A DNA stretch of 64,000 bases from Flavobacterium keumense (GTDB lineage Bacteria; Bacteroidota; Bacteroidia; Flavobacteriales; Flavobacteriaceae): NCBI RefSeq assembly GCF_029866485.1, contig NZ_CP092332.1, forward strand, positions 124,001-188,000, given 5' to 3'. Below, piece after piece: positions 9,347 to 19,080 of the stretch; positions within the stretch are counted from its first letter, which is position 1; every line of letters starts with the position of its first letter. The position numbers and the translations under genes are program-made. The notes below the pieces were generated by a model. It made no database searches. It was not told the DNA's origin and saw only the letters and a program-made list of their open reading frames with translations.

Positions 9347-12300
9347 TTAAGGCACAGCCCAAAAATCCGTTAAATAATACTCTGCGTCATTCAAATAATT
9401 TGTATATGTTATAGTACCTGCACTACCAGCAGTAATGGTTTGCATGCCTACTTTTGTAATTGACAATACCCTAGTCGTTGCATTGTATGCAACTTGAATA
9501 TTATATCTTCTAAATTGAGTAGTTGAATCCATTGTACCTGTAGTAGGACATTCTAATGTGTATAAAGAATTGGAATTTCTTAAATCAATAAACATCCAAG
9601 CAGTACCAAATCCTCCAAATCTAACTCTAACTCTAAGAAAATTATATTTAGTTTCAATATCTGGCAAAGTCCCAGGTAATGCTCCGGTAATATTAGGTAT
9701 TTCAGTGGAAGAAAATGATCTAGGAACGGCGCCTTTATCATTAAGTGCTGTTTGTGTGGCTGTTGAAATGGGTTTGCTTGCATCAGAGGTATTATCTACA
9801 CTATCAAGTCCAACCGATGACTTATCAAGTGTTTGCCAACTCTTATCACCACGCCAATATTGAGTGTTAGTTCCTGCACTAATAGTACTTTCTTTTCCGT
9901 TTAAAGTTGTTTGCAAATCATTACCCCCAAGCTTTATTTGTGGTGTTATAACTTGCCCGTTTGTATCAACAGCAAATTTTAAAACTTGAGAATTACTCTC
10001 TGTGTATAAGAAATAATTAGCAGCACTATTATCGATAACGCCACTAGTTCCTCCACTCCTCAAATTCCATAGAACATTTGTATAGTTGGCATTGATACCT
10101 CCTCTTAAAAACGTTGATGGTAATCTTGTGTTTGCTAAAGTTCCTGAAGTTATATTAGTAGCATTGGTAGCATCTACATTTGGAACATTCCCAAGCCCTA
10201 CCATAGAATTAGTTATCCCCGATACAGTTCCTGTAAAGTTTGGTGAAGCAAGTGGAGCTGCTCCTAAATTTGTCAAAGCTGCCGATGCTGTTGTTGCTCC
10301 TGTTCCTCCTCTCGCAATTGGAAGCGTTCCTGTAGAAATATTACCAGCATTAATAGCAGTTATACCTGAACCGTTTCCACTTATAGTCCCTGTAAAAGTT
10401 GGAGAGGCAAGTGGTGCTGCTCCTAAATTTGTCAAAGCTACCGATGCTGTTGTAGCCCCTGTTCCTCCTCTTGCTATTGCTAATGTCCCTGTTCCAATAT
10501 TTGAAGCATTCAAATTGGTTAATGAAGATCCTATACCAGTAAAAGATACAGCAGTAAGATTACCTGTCGAGGGTATAAATGTTAAATTGGTAATTGCCAC
10601 ATGTGGTTTCACGTTACCAAAAGTAGCAGTTGCAAAAATTGGATATGTCGTATTTGACGTAATACTATTATCCTCAACTTTTACATTAGTGGCATTTGTT
10701 GCAGATACATTACTCAAACTAGAACCATCTCCACTAAAGTAATTTGCTGTTACTGTACCTGTAAAGGTTGGCGAAGCAAGTGGAGCGGCCCCTAAATTTA
10801 CTAAAGCTGACGATGCTGACATTGCTCCTGTTCCTCCACTGTTAATTGGCATTATTCCAGCTACAATTTGGGATGCATCAATTTTCAATAAGGTACCATC
10901 TCCACTAAATTTTGTAGCAGTTAATGTTCCCGAAAAAGGTTCAAATTTAAGTGAAGAATTTCCATTCAATATCTGATTATTACCATTAGAACTAGATAAA
11001 AAAGGAATATAATTCGTTCCAAAAGCTGTATTTTGAGTTACATTAATTTTAGATGCATTCAAATTACTCAAAGATGACCCATCTCCGCTAAAGTTAGTTG
11101 CTGTTACTGTTCCTGCAAAAGTTGGAGAAGCTAAATTAGCCTTTGTATCTAATGCTGTTTGTGTGGCTGTGGAAATAGGTTTGTTGGCATCAGATGTATT
11201 ATCCACATCGCTTAATCCAACTTTTGACTTGTCTATTCCTGATGCTATCTTGGCATTGGTTACAGCTCCATCAGCAATTGTTGGTGCATCTGCGGTACCC
11301 GTTAAATCACCAGCTAATTGGATTTTTCCCTTAACGGTTGAACTTGCATCTACAACTCCTGAACTAATTTGTGTATCCACATAACTTTTAATTGCCTTAA
11401 CACTTGGATATTTCTCATCTGAAGCAGCATCAGATGATACATCAATACTTTTGTTTGCCAAACTCTCTTTTAATGCTAATTGAGTTTGAGTAGCTGTTGA
11501 AACGGGTTTGCTTGCATCAGATGTATTATCCACATTACTCAAACCTACCATAGATTTTGTTATCCCTGACACGGTACCAGTGAAACTTGGAGAAGCAAGT
11601 GGTGCAGCTCCTAAATTTGTTAAAGCTGCCAATGCTGTTGTTGCTCCTGTTCCTCCGTTAGCAATGGCTACTGTTCCTGATGCAATATTTGAAGCATTTA
11701 AACTAGTTAATAAAGAACCGTCGCCACTAAATTTTGTTGCAGACAAGGTTCCTGTAGAAGGTATAAATGCTAATCTACTCGCGCCTATTTTAAAAGGTAA
11801 ATTTCCAGATACTGTACTAAAAAATGGAATATAATTAGGTGAAGTCGAAGTTTGATCAATATTAAATGTAGCAGTAGCAGCATTTACATTAGTTAAAGAT
11901 GATCCATTACCACTAAAATTAGTTGCAGTTACAGTTCCTGTAAATGTTGGTGAAGCTAAATTAGCCTTTGCATTCAAGGCAGTTTGAGTAGCTGTGGAAA
12001 CGGGTTTGCTTAAATCGCTTGTATTATCCACATCGCTTAAACCAACTTTTGACTTGTCTATTCCTGATGCTATCTTGGCATTGGTTACAGCTCCATCAGC
12101 AATTGTTGGTGCATCTGCGGTACCCGTTAAATCACCAGCTAATTGGATTTTTCCCTTAACGGTTGAACTTGCATCTACAACTCCTGAACTAATTTGTGTA
12201 TCCACATAACTTTTAATTGCCTTAACACTTGGATATTTCTCATCTGAAGCAGCATCAGATGATACATCAATACTTTTGTTTGCCAAACTCTCTTTTAATG

Positions 12301-15300
12301 CTAATTGAGTTTGAGTAGCTGTTGAAACGGGTTTGCTTGCATCAGATGTATTATCCACATTACTCAAACCTACCATAGATTTTGTTATCCCTGACACGGT
12401 ACCAGTGAAACTTGGAGAGTCCAAATTAGCCTTTGCATCCAAGGCAGTTTGAGTAGCTGTGGAAACAGGTTTGCTTAAATCACTTGTATTATCAACATTA
12501 CCTAAATTAATATCACCAGCAGTTATCAATACATTAGCTGTTTTACCATTAACGGTTTGAACAGGAGCATCTGGATTTAACAACTCTATCCAGTTACTCA
12601 AAACTGAAGTAGGTGAAGCTGATAATACATAATTCTTTGAATTATCGGTTCGTACGGCAATACTACCTACAACCAAATTTGATAACGCTAACATTTCTGA
12701 TTGGCTATTAACCACGTTAACAGAAGAAAATGATACTGAAGGAATTTGTGAGGATGGAATTTTTCCTGTTGAATCCAAACTAGCCACACCTCCATTAGCC
12801 CCTAACTTGTTTGAATCTAATTTTAAATTCAATGCATTTTGAGTAGCCGTTGAAACAGGTTTGCTTGCATCAGATGTATTATCCACATTACTCAAACCAA
12901 TCATAGATTTTGTAATCCCTGACACGGTACCTGTAAAACTTGGAGAGTCCAAATTAGCCTTTGCATCCAAAGCAGTTTGAGTTAGCGTTGAAATAGGTTT
13001 GCTTGCATCAGAGGTATTATCCACATTATTCAAGCCTATCATAGATTTTGTTATCCCTGACACGGTACCTGTGAAATTTGGAGAGTCCAAATTAGCCTTT
13101 GCATTCAAGGCAGTTTGAGTAGCTGTGGAAACGGGTTTGCTTAAATCGCTTGTATTATCCACATCGCTTAAACCAACTTTTGACTTGTCTATTCCTGATG
13201 CTATCTTGGCATTGGTTACAGCTCCATCAGCAATTGTTGGTGCATCTGCGGTACCCGTTAAATCACCAGCTAATTGGATTTTTCCCTTAACGGTTGAACT
13301 TGCATCTACAACTCCTGAACTAATTTGTGTATCCACATAACTTTTAATTGCCTTAACACTTGGATATTTCTCATCTGAAGCAGCATCAGATGATACATCA
13401 ATACTTTTGTTTGCCAAACTCTCTTTTAATGCTAATTGAGTTTGAGTAGCTGTTGAAACGGGTTTGCTTGCATCAGATGTATTATCCACATTACTCAAAC
13501 CTACCATAGATTTTGTTATCCCTGACACGGTACCAGTGAAACTTGGAGAGTCCAAATTAGCCTTTGCATCCAAGGCAGTTTGAGTAGCTGTGGAAACAGG
13601 TTTGCTTAAATCACTTGTATTATCAACATTACCTAAATTAATATCACCAGCAGTTATCAATACATTAGCTGTTTTACCATTAACGGTTTGAACAGGAGCA
13701 TCTGGATTTAACAACTCTATCCAGTTACTCAAAACTGAAGTAGGTGAAGCTGATAATACATAATTCTTTGAATTATCGGTTCGTACGGCAATACTACCTA
13801 CAACCAAATTTGATAACGCTAACATTTCTGATTGGCTATTAACCACGTTAACAGAAGAAAATGATACTGAAGGAATTTGTGAGGATGGAATTTTTCCTGT
13901 TGAATCCAAACTAGCCACACCTCCATTAGCCCCTAACTTGTTTGAATCTAATTTTAAATTCAATGCATTTTGAGTAGCCGTTGAAACAGGTTTGCTTGCA
14001 TCAGATGTATTATCCACATTACTCAAACCAATCATAGATTTTGTAATCCCTGACACGGTACCTGTAAAACTTGGAGAGTCCAAATTAGCCTTTGCATCCA
14101 AAGCAGTTTGAGTTAGCGTTGAAATAGGTTTGCTTGCATCAGAGGTATTATCCACATTATTCAAGCCTATCATAGATTTTGTTATCCCTGACACGGTACC
14201 TGTGAAATTTGGAGAGTCCAAATTAGCCTTTGCATTCAAGGCAGTTTGAGTAGCTGTGGAAACGGGTTTGCTTAAATCGCTTGTATTATCCACATCGCTT
14301 AATCCAACTTTTGACTTGTCTATTCCTGATGCTATCTTGGCATTGGTTACAGCTCCATCAGTAATTGTTGGTGCATCTGCGGTACCCGTTAAATCACCTG
14401 CCAATTGAATTTTTCCCTTAACGGTTGAACTTGCATCTACAACTCCTGAACTAATTTGTGTATCCACATAACTTTTAATTGCCTTAACACTTGGATATTT
14501 CTCATCTGAAGCAGCATCAGATGATACATCAATACTTTTGTTTGCCAAACTCTCTTTTAATGCTAATTGAGTTTGAGTAGCTGTTGAAACGGGTTTGCTT
14601 GCATCAGATGTATTATCCACATTACTCAAACCTACCATAGATTTTGTTATCCCTGACACGGTACCAGTGAAACTTGGAGAGTCCAAATTAGCCTTTGCAT
14701 CCAAGGCAGTTTGAGTAGCTATTGAAACAGGTTTGCTTGCATCAGAGGTATTATCAACATTGCCTAAACCTACCTTAGACTTGTCTATTCCACTAGCTAT
14801 CTTGACATTGGTTACAGCACCATCAGCTATCAAAGGAGCAGCTGCTGTTCCTGTTAGATCACCTGCTAATTGAATTTTACCCTTAACATTGGAACTAGCA
14901 TCCACAACTCCTGAACTTGATTGTGAATCAACATAACTCTTAATCGCTTTTACTGTTGGGTATTTCAAATCCGAATTACCATCTACTATTACATTAACAC
15001 TTTTATTACTAATACTCTCCTTTGCGGCTAATAAAGTTTGTGTAGCTTTAGAGATAGGCTTGTTTGCATCTGAAGTGTTATCAACTTGATCTAAGCCAAC
15101 TTTTGACTTGTCTATTCCTGATGCTATCTTGGCATTGGTTACAGCCCCATCAGCAATTATTGGCGCATCTGCTGTTCCTGTTAAATCGCCAGCTAATTGT
15201 ATTTTACCCTTAACAGTTGAACTTGCATCTACAATTCCTGAACTGGATATAGCATCAACGTAACTCTTAACTGCTTTTACAGTTGGGTATTTAACATCAG

Positions 15301-16063
15301 AAGTAGCGTCTATTGCAACATCAACACTTTTATTTGCTGAATTCTCCTTAACATCTAATGCTATTTGCGTAGCCGTTGAAACTGGCTTATTTACATCGGA
15401 AGTATTATCTACTTGATCTAAGCTTACCATAGATTTTGTTATACCTGATACAGTACCTGTAAATGTTGGTGAAGCTAAATTAGCCTTTGCATCCAAGGCA
15501 GTTTGTGTTTCTTTTGAAATGGGCTTGTTTAAATCGCTTGTGTTGTCAACATTATTCAAGCCTAAATTTGTTCGTGCTTCCATTGTTGTTGTGGCTCCTG
15601 TACCACCATTCTCAATTGCTACTACTCCTGTAACATTATTTGCAGTAATTGCATTAAATGCAAAAGGAGCAGATGAAAAGGATTGTTCACTAATCAATTC
15701 AAATGAAGTACAAGACGAGGTAATGTCTAATTCAACCTTCAAATTTTTATCTGTTGTATTCCAGGCGATTGCAGTAAATGAACTAGCATATCCACCAATC
15801 TGTGTCCCTTTACCTATCGTAACATTTACAACTCCATACTGATTTGTAATAGTCTTAATAACTTCTTGATACTCAAGACTATTTGATGAATCAGTAAAAC
15901 TAAATTTCAAACAAATATCAGAATTAATTAAAGGAGAAGAGGGGATATCTACTCCTGGTAATGTTTGAACATTTGGTCTAACAATAACCGCCTGATATGC
16001 TATTCCCTTGGATTGAGAATACAATACCGAAGTAAAAAAAATAAAAAATAAAATTTTTTTCAT
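9347..16063 (-). CDS. Giant tail-fibre-like repeat protein, complete (2238 residues)
   Basis: The product starts with a signal peptide (MKKILFFIFFTSVLYSQ) and an N-terminal domain of about 140 residues (KGIAYQAVIVRPN to SSAPFAFNAIT), a common leader domain of secreted Bacteroidota repeat proteins. It then carries dozens of copies of GLxxVDNTSDxxKPxSTATQ, SPTFTGTVSGI, IQLAGDLTGTADAP and NGGTGATT, as in phage tail fibres. The final ~110 residues (VPRSFSSTEIPNITG onward) form a non-repeated C-terminal domain ending YYLTDFWAVP. I see no T9SS sorting domain and no intramolecular chaperone motif. It is probably an extended surface or secreted fibre. It follows its barrel gene by 17 bp. Internally it holds a 1131-bp tandem duplication, so length may vary between isolates. 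Confidence 0.85.
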   Translation of the reverse strand: MKKILFFIFFTSVLYSQSKGIAYQAVIVRPNVQTLPGVDIPSSPLINSDICLKFSFTDSSNSLEYQEVIKTITNQYGVVNVTIGKGTQIGGYASSFTAIAWNTTDKNLKVELDITSSCTSFELISEQSFSSAPFAFNAITANNVTGVVAIENGGTGATTTMEARTNLGLNNVDNTSDLNKPISKETQTALDAKANLASPTFTGTVSGITKSMVSLDQVDNTSDVNKPVSTATQIALDVKENSANKSVDVAIDATSDVKYPTVKAVKSYVDAISSSGIVDASSTVKGKIQLAGDLTGTADAPIIADGAVTNAKIASGIDKSKVGLDQVDNTSDANKPISKATQTLLAAKESISNKSVNVIVDGNSDLKYPTVKAIKSYVDSQSSSGVVDASSNVKGKIQLAGDLTGTAAAPLIADGAVTNVKIASGIDKSKVGLGNVDNTSDASKPVSIATQTALDAKANLDSPSFTGTVSGITKSMVGLSNVDNTSDASKPVSTATQTQLALKESLANKSIDVSSDAASDEKYPSVKAIKSYVDTQISSGVVDASSTVKGKIQLAGDLTGTADAPTITDGAVTNAKIASGIDKSKVGLSDVDNTSDLSKPVSTATQTALNAKANLDSPNFTGTVSGITKSMIGLNNVDNTSDASKPISTLTQTALDAKANLDSPSFTGTVSGITKSMIGLSNVDNTSDASKPVSTATQNALNLKLDSNKLGANGGVASLDSTGKIPSSQIPSVSFSSVNVVNSQSEMLALSNLVVGSIAVRTDNSKNYVLSASPTSVLSNWIELLNPDAPVQTVNGKTANVLITAGDINLGNVDNTSDLSKPVSTATQTALDAKANLDSPSFTGTVSGITKSMVGLSNVDNTSDASKPVSTATQTQLALKESLANKSIDVSSDAASDEKYPSVKAIKSYVDTQISSGVVDASSTVKGKIQLAGDLTGTADAPTIADGAVTNAKIASGIDKSKVGLSDVDNTSDLSKPVSTATQTALNAKANLDSPNFTGTVSGITKSMIGLNNVDNTSDASKPISTLTQTALDAKANLDSPSFTGTVSGITKSMIGLSNVDNTSDASKPVSTATQNALNLKLDSNKLGANGGVASLDSTGKIPSSQIPSVSFSSVNVVNSQSEMLALSNLVVGSIAVRTDNSKNYVLSASPTSVLSNWIELLNPDAPVQTVNGKTANVLITAGDINLGNVDNTSDLSKPVSTATQTALDAKANLDSPSFTGTVSGITKSMVGLSNVDNTSDASKPVSTATQTQLALKESLANKSIDVSSDAASDEKYPSVKAIKSYVDTQISSGVVDASSTVKGKIQLAGDLTGTADAPTIADGAVTNAKIASGIDKSKVGLSDVDNTSDLSKPVSTATQTALNAKANLASPTFTGTVTATNFSGNGSSLTNVNAATATFNIDQTSTSPNYIPFFSTVSGNLPFKIGASRLAFIPSTGTLSATKFSGDGSLLTSLNASNIASGTVAIANGGTGATTALAALTNLGAAPLASPSFTGTVSGITKSMVGLSNVDNTSDASKPVSTATQTQLALKESLANKSIDVSSDAASDEKYPSVKAIKSYVDTQISSGVVDASSTVKGKIQLAGDLTGTADAPTIADGAVTNAKIASGIDKSKVGLSDVDNTSDANKPISTATQTALDTKANLASPTFAGTVTATNFSGDGSSLSNLNASKINVTQNTAFGTNYIPFLSSSNGNNQILNGNSSLKFEPFSGTLTATKFSGDGTLLKIDASQIVAGIMPINSGGTGAMSASSALVNLGAAPLASPTFTGTVTANYFSGDGSSLSNVSATNATNVKVEDNSITSNTTYPIFATATFGNVKPHVAITNLTFIPSTGNLTAVSFTGIGSSLTNLNASNIGTGTLAIARGGTGATTASVALTNLGAAPLASPTFTGTISGNGSGITAINAGNISTGTLPIARGGTGATTASAALTNLGAAPLASPNFTGTVSGITNSMVGLGNVPNVDATNATNITSGTLANTRLPSTFLRGGINANYTNVLWNLRSGGTSGVIDNSAANYFLYTESNSQVLKFAVDTNGQVITPQIKLGGNDLQTTLNGKESTISAGTNTQYWRGDKSWQTLDKSSVGLDSVDNTSDASKPISTATQTALNDKGAVPRSFSSTEIPNITGALPGTLPDIETKYNFLRVRVRFGGFGTAWMFIDLRNSNSLYTLECPTTGTMDSTTQFRRYNIQVAYNATTRVLSITKVGMQTITAGSAGTITYTNYLNDAEYYLTDFWAVP
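11958..14219 (-). repeat. 1131-bp tandem duplication (with a partial third copy) in the giant fibre gene
   Basis: Copies at 11958-13088 and 13089-14219 look identical in the parts compared, with at most scattered substitutions. A third copy begins at 14220 and diverges at about 14718. The unit encodes 377 residues and keeps the reading frame. Part of the unit (about 11200-11560) recurs upstream, so recombination between repeats appears frequent. Collapse or expansion during assembly is a caveat. Confidence 0.85.
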
Positions 16064-16080
16064 AGTAATTAGAATATTGA

Positions 16081-16743
16081 TTAATTGATTTTCTGACTGT
16101 CATTGGTTTTCTGACTGTCCTTTTTAAGGTTATAATACACTCCAAACCAAACACGATTGGAAGTAATCGAAAATTTTTCTGAAGCGTTGAGTGAAGGATT
16201 AAACCCATTTAATCGATCGTAACCTATACTTAACCCTCCCGTTTCAGATACTGAATACTTTGCTTGAATACCTATAACTCCTGTCAAAAAAACACCTTTG
16301 AAAGAATCTGTATTTTTGATATCATAAATCTGATTATCTAGTACTTGTTTGCCATAAATTATTGTAGAAATATTAGCACCAAGTTTAAAATCCAATTTAA
16401 AATTTTTGGGTTTTAGTACGGTAATGAGCATTGAATTATTAACCCCTGCATAAAGAGTTCTCCAATTAACTAAAAGGTTTTTGTTATAAACCGAAGAATT
16501 AAACTCATCTAAAGCAATTTCGCAATTGTAAAACAAAGGAAATTTAGTAAGTTTAGGTTTCAACTGCTTGGAATAACCAAATGAATATGAATTTCCAAAA
16601 TCTGAACTTATATTATTTGCTTTGATATTTAATTCATTGGTATAGGAGTATTTTGTTAAATTTCTTCCTGATTTCAAGAAAATAGAATTTTGAGAAAAAG
16701 AAAAAAGAGAGAATAAAAAAAATGAAAAATAGATATACCTCAT
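16081..16743 (-). CDS. Predicted outer-membrane beta-barrel protein of the right fibre module
   Basis: A 220-residue product with a signal peptide (YIYFSFFLFSLFSFSQ). It is close to the 4638-5273 product along its full length: SIFLKSGRNLTKYSYTNE, SSVYNKNLLVNWRTLYAGV, SFKGVFLTGVIGIQAKYS, and a terminal strand SNRVWFGVYYNL. A C-terminal tail repeats SQKTNDSQKIN. It starts 3 bp after the T9SS-sorted gene and ends 17 bp before the giant fibre gene. The fixed order sorted protein, barrel, fibre in both modules argues that the barrel acts with the fibre, for example in its export or anchoring; that is inference. Confidence 0.7.
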   Translation of the reverse strand: MRYIYFSFFLFSLFSFSQNSIFLKSGRNLTKYSYTNELNIKANNISSDFGNSYSFGYSKQLKPKLTKFPLFYNCEIALDEFNSSVYNKNLLVNWRTLYAGVNNSMLITVLKPKNFKLDFKLGANISTIIYGKQVLDNQIYDIKNTDSFKGVFLTGVIGIQAKYSVSETGGLSIGYDRLNGFNPSLNASEKFSITSNRVWFGVYYNLKKDSQKTNDSQKIN

Positions 16744-16746
16744 AAT

Positions 16747-17247
16747 TTATAATTTTAAAAATTTATTAGTGTATTTATATTTAGAATTCATAGAAGAAAG
16801 TTGAATTAGGTAATATCCTGGAGAAAAAATTCCCGAAAGTTTTAATTGAGCTAATCTATCTATCGGTGTTATAATACCACTGTAAATTACTCTACCAGAA
16901 ATATTAAAAATTGATACACTCAAATCACCATTAATATCTTTAGAAAATTCAAAATTAATATCAGTATCAACTGGGTTTGGGAACATTTTAGTAACAACAC
17001 TTTCAGATTCAATATCTTTTTTAGAAACACTCAAACTGTTGTTACCAGCCAACGATTGCTGAAACCCTTGCTGAACATAAAATTTTGGATTTGCAAAACT
17101 TGACAATGCCCCAATTTGACCAATTGTCTGACTTACATAAATACCCCCAGGGGTAGTAAAGCTAGTTCCCATCGAAGAAATTGCCTGATGATGCAATCCT
17201 TGAGAATAAGAATTTGAAAAAAATAAAAGAAGTAAGAGTTTTTTCAT
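16747..17247 (-). CDS. Small secreted protein with T9SS type A sorting domain
   Basis: A 166-residue product with a signal peptide (MKKLLLLLFFSNSYSQ), the LHHQAISSMGTSF...YVSQTIGQIG...YVQQGFQQSL segment, and a C-terminal type A sorting domain: MFPNPVDTDINFEFS, IFNISGRVIYSG, PGYYLIQLSS, ending NKFLKL. It is the first gene of the right module and the paralogue of 5277-5768. It should be secreted by the T9SS and attached to, or released from, the cell surface. The short pre-sorting region leaves little room for an enzyme, so a structural or assembly role seems more likely. Confidence 0.8.
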   Translation of the reverse strand: MKKLLLLLFFSNSYSQGLHHQAISSMGTSFTTPGGIYVSQTIGQIGALSSFANPKFYVQQGFQQSLAGNNSLSVSKKDIESESVVTKMFPNPVDTDINFEFSKDINGDLSVSIFNISGRVIYSGIITPIDRLAQLKLSGIFSPGYYLIQLSSMNSKYKYTNKFLKL

Positions 17248-17453
17248 AAATCAATACAATTAATACATTAATGTGCAAAGGAATACAAAGTATTGTGACA
17301 ACTTGTATTAGTAAAAAAAATATTAAAAAACAGTTACTGATTTTAAGAAATTAGTGAAAATAAAAACATATTCTAACCTATCTGCAAACAAGTATAATGC
17401 TCATAATAAGTAGAAGTAATAGTTAGGGAAAAAGAAAAATAACAATGCAGGTT

Positions 17454-18596
17454 TTAACACTTTTTAATGATTTTTCTATTTCGATAGAACTCAAAAGGAG
17501 AAACACCAGTTAAATCTTTAAAATTCACTAAAAACGGATTATACGATGAAAAGCCAACGTGCTTAGATAAGGTGACTAATTTATTTGACTTCAAGTAGCC
17601 CGAATTAATTAATTCAACAGCATCATATATTCTAACCATTTTCTTGTAATCATTAAATGAAACTTTGCAATAAAATTTAAAAATAAAATCTAAATAGTAC
17701 TTAGGTATTCCAATTTCAAGAGATAAATTATATAATGAATAATCCGGGTTGCGTAAAGCAAAGTCGATTAAAACAATTTTCTCAATTTGTTCTATATAAT
17801 CACTAATATTATTCATTATCCTTTCATTAAGCATCCTTTCTTTTGGATTCATAGCGTCAATGTCAATTTTAACTTCCCAAACACTTGTTATACATAATTT
17901 TGAAACAGATGATGATTCAATTCTTTTGAAGAGAGATGGATTTCCATAAAAAATAAATGGAGAAAAAATAATTTTAAAATATATAGTTGAATATAAGATT
18001 AGCAAAGCAATTTCGTAGTAAAAATTACATCTTTCTTTTCCTTTAATTATACTCTCAATTTTTAAGGAATAAATTATAATCAAATACAAAATTTCAATTA
18101 CAAATAAAAATTTAGTCCAAGAACTAATCATTGAGAAATCATAAGTAAATGGGTGATTTTTTTTAATCCCCCAATAATTGTTTTTTAATAACAAGAAAGT
18201 TTTATATATGTAGTAAGTAGAATAAGATAACATTAACGAAAACAACAAAATATTTTCAATAGAAAATAAAAAATTAAGCAAAACTACTGGTAAAATGAAG
18301 TGTTGAAAATCGTTTTTCTCTCCTATTTTTAAATTTTTAAATAATTTTTCAAAATACAAATACAATGTTGGCATCAAAATCAAAATTATTTGATAATAAT
18401 TAAAATTCGGATAATAAATGTTCTGAAATAAGTCTAAATTGCTTAAGCCATGAAAGATTAAGTATAAACTTGCAAAACTAAATGTAAAAAGTAGATATAC
18501 ATTTAATACTCTATTTGAACTAAACCAAATAGACATGACAAAAGTTGTGATTAAACAAATAGAACCGAGAATTAGAAATAAGATATGAATGTACAT
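17454..18596 (-). CDS. AraC-family regulator with multi-pass membrane N-terminus
   Basis: A 380-residue product. Residues 1 to about 225 contain several hydrophobic segments (IHILFLILGSICLITTFVM, YLLFTFSFASLYLIFHGL, FILPVVLLNFLFSIENILLF, FLFVIEILYLIIIYSL), predicting a membrane-embedded sensor. Residues from about 265 form an AraC-type double helix-turn-helix, with the second motif VTLSKHVGFSSYNPFLVNFK and the typical tail LTGVSPFEFYRN. Similar membrane-anchored AraC proteins are common in Flavobacteria. It is on the same strand and 206 bp upstream of the fibre module, so it is a good candidate for controlling it. The signal sensed is unknown. Confidence 0.8.
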   Translation of the reverse strand: MYIHILFLILGSICLITTFVMSIWFSSNRVLNVYLLFTFSFASLYLIFHGLSNLDLFQNIYYPNFNYYQIILILMPTLYLYFEKLFKNLKIGEKNDFQHFILPVVLLNFLFSIENILLFSLMLSYSTYYIYKTFLLLKNNYWGIKKNHPFTYDFSMISSWTKFLFVIEILYLIIIYSLKIESIIKGKERCNFYYEIALLILYSTIYFKIIFSPFIFYGNPSLFKRIESSSVSKLCITSVWEVKIDIDAMNPKERMLNERIMNNISDYIEQIEKIVLIDFALRNPDYSLYNLSLEIGIPKYYLDFIFKFYCKVSFNDYKKMVRIYDAVELINSGYLKSNKLVTLSKHVGFSSYNPFLVNFKDLTGVSPFEFYRNRKIIKKC

Positions 18597-18804
18597 GAGG
18601 GGTTTTTTACTTTATAAAATGAAATGGATAATTTTGTTTATACTTTAAAAACAAAAATACATTTAAAGGATTCTTGCATAAAAACAAAACAATCACTGTT
18701 TAACTGTAAAAAAATACTGAATTAGAATACTATTTCACTATAAACAAATAATTAGAATTTGAAAGAATCTATTTTGTAATTAAATCTTATGATTTCGGAA
18801 AAAA

Positions 18805-18996
18805 TTATAATAATAACTGGTCGATTTTTTTTACCAAATTATTATACTCTTTTTTAATATTATCAGCTGAAATACCTTTCCTATCTCCCCTAACACATTG
18901 TCTAACATATTGTTTTGAAATTTTCAATTTAACTGAAACAGCGTTTACAGCTATAACATTGTATGAATTATTTTTTTTTATATTATTTTTGTCCAT
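18805..18996 (-). CDS. Small putative DNA-binding protein
   Basis: A 63-residue basic protein. VSVKLKISKQYVRQCVRGDRK reads like a helix-turn-helix recognition region, although no named family was recognised. It is transcribed away from the HTH gene at 19081, and the 84 bp between them carry palindromic operator-like repeats. The layout resembles a divergent regulatory pair of a small mobile element. The short length leaves some doubt that it is expressed. Confidence 0.5.
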   Translation of the reverse strand: MDKNNIKKNNSYNVIAVNAVSVKLKISKQYVRQCVRGDRKGISADNIKKEYNNLVKKIDQLLL

Positions 18997-19006
18997 TGCT
19001 CTAATT

Positions 19007-19063
19007 GTTTCTTAAAACGAAACAAATATAATTCAAATTATTTGAATTTATACAAATAATTTG
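19007..19063. promoter_or_regulatory. Divergent operator region with palindromes
   Basis: The 19-bp stretch at 19030-19048 is a perfect palindrome around one central base (AATTCAAAT, T, ATTTGAATT). The core CAAATnATTTG recurs at 19053-19063, with 19 bp between starts, close to two helix turns. A second inverted repeat, GTTTC/GAAAC, lies at 19007-19023. The position between two diverging small HTH genes suggests binding sites for one or both products. Confidence 0.6.
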
Positions 19064-19080
19064 ATAAAAATAATCTAGTT

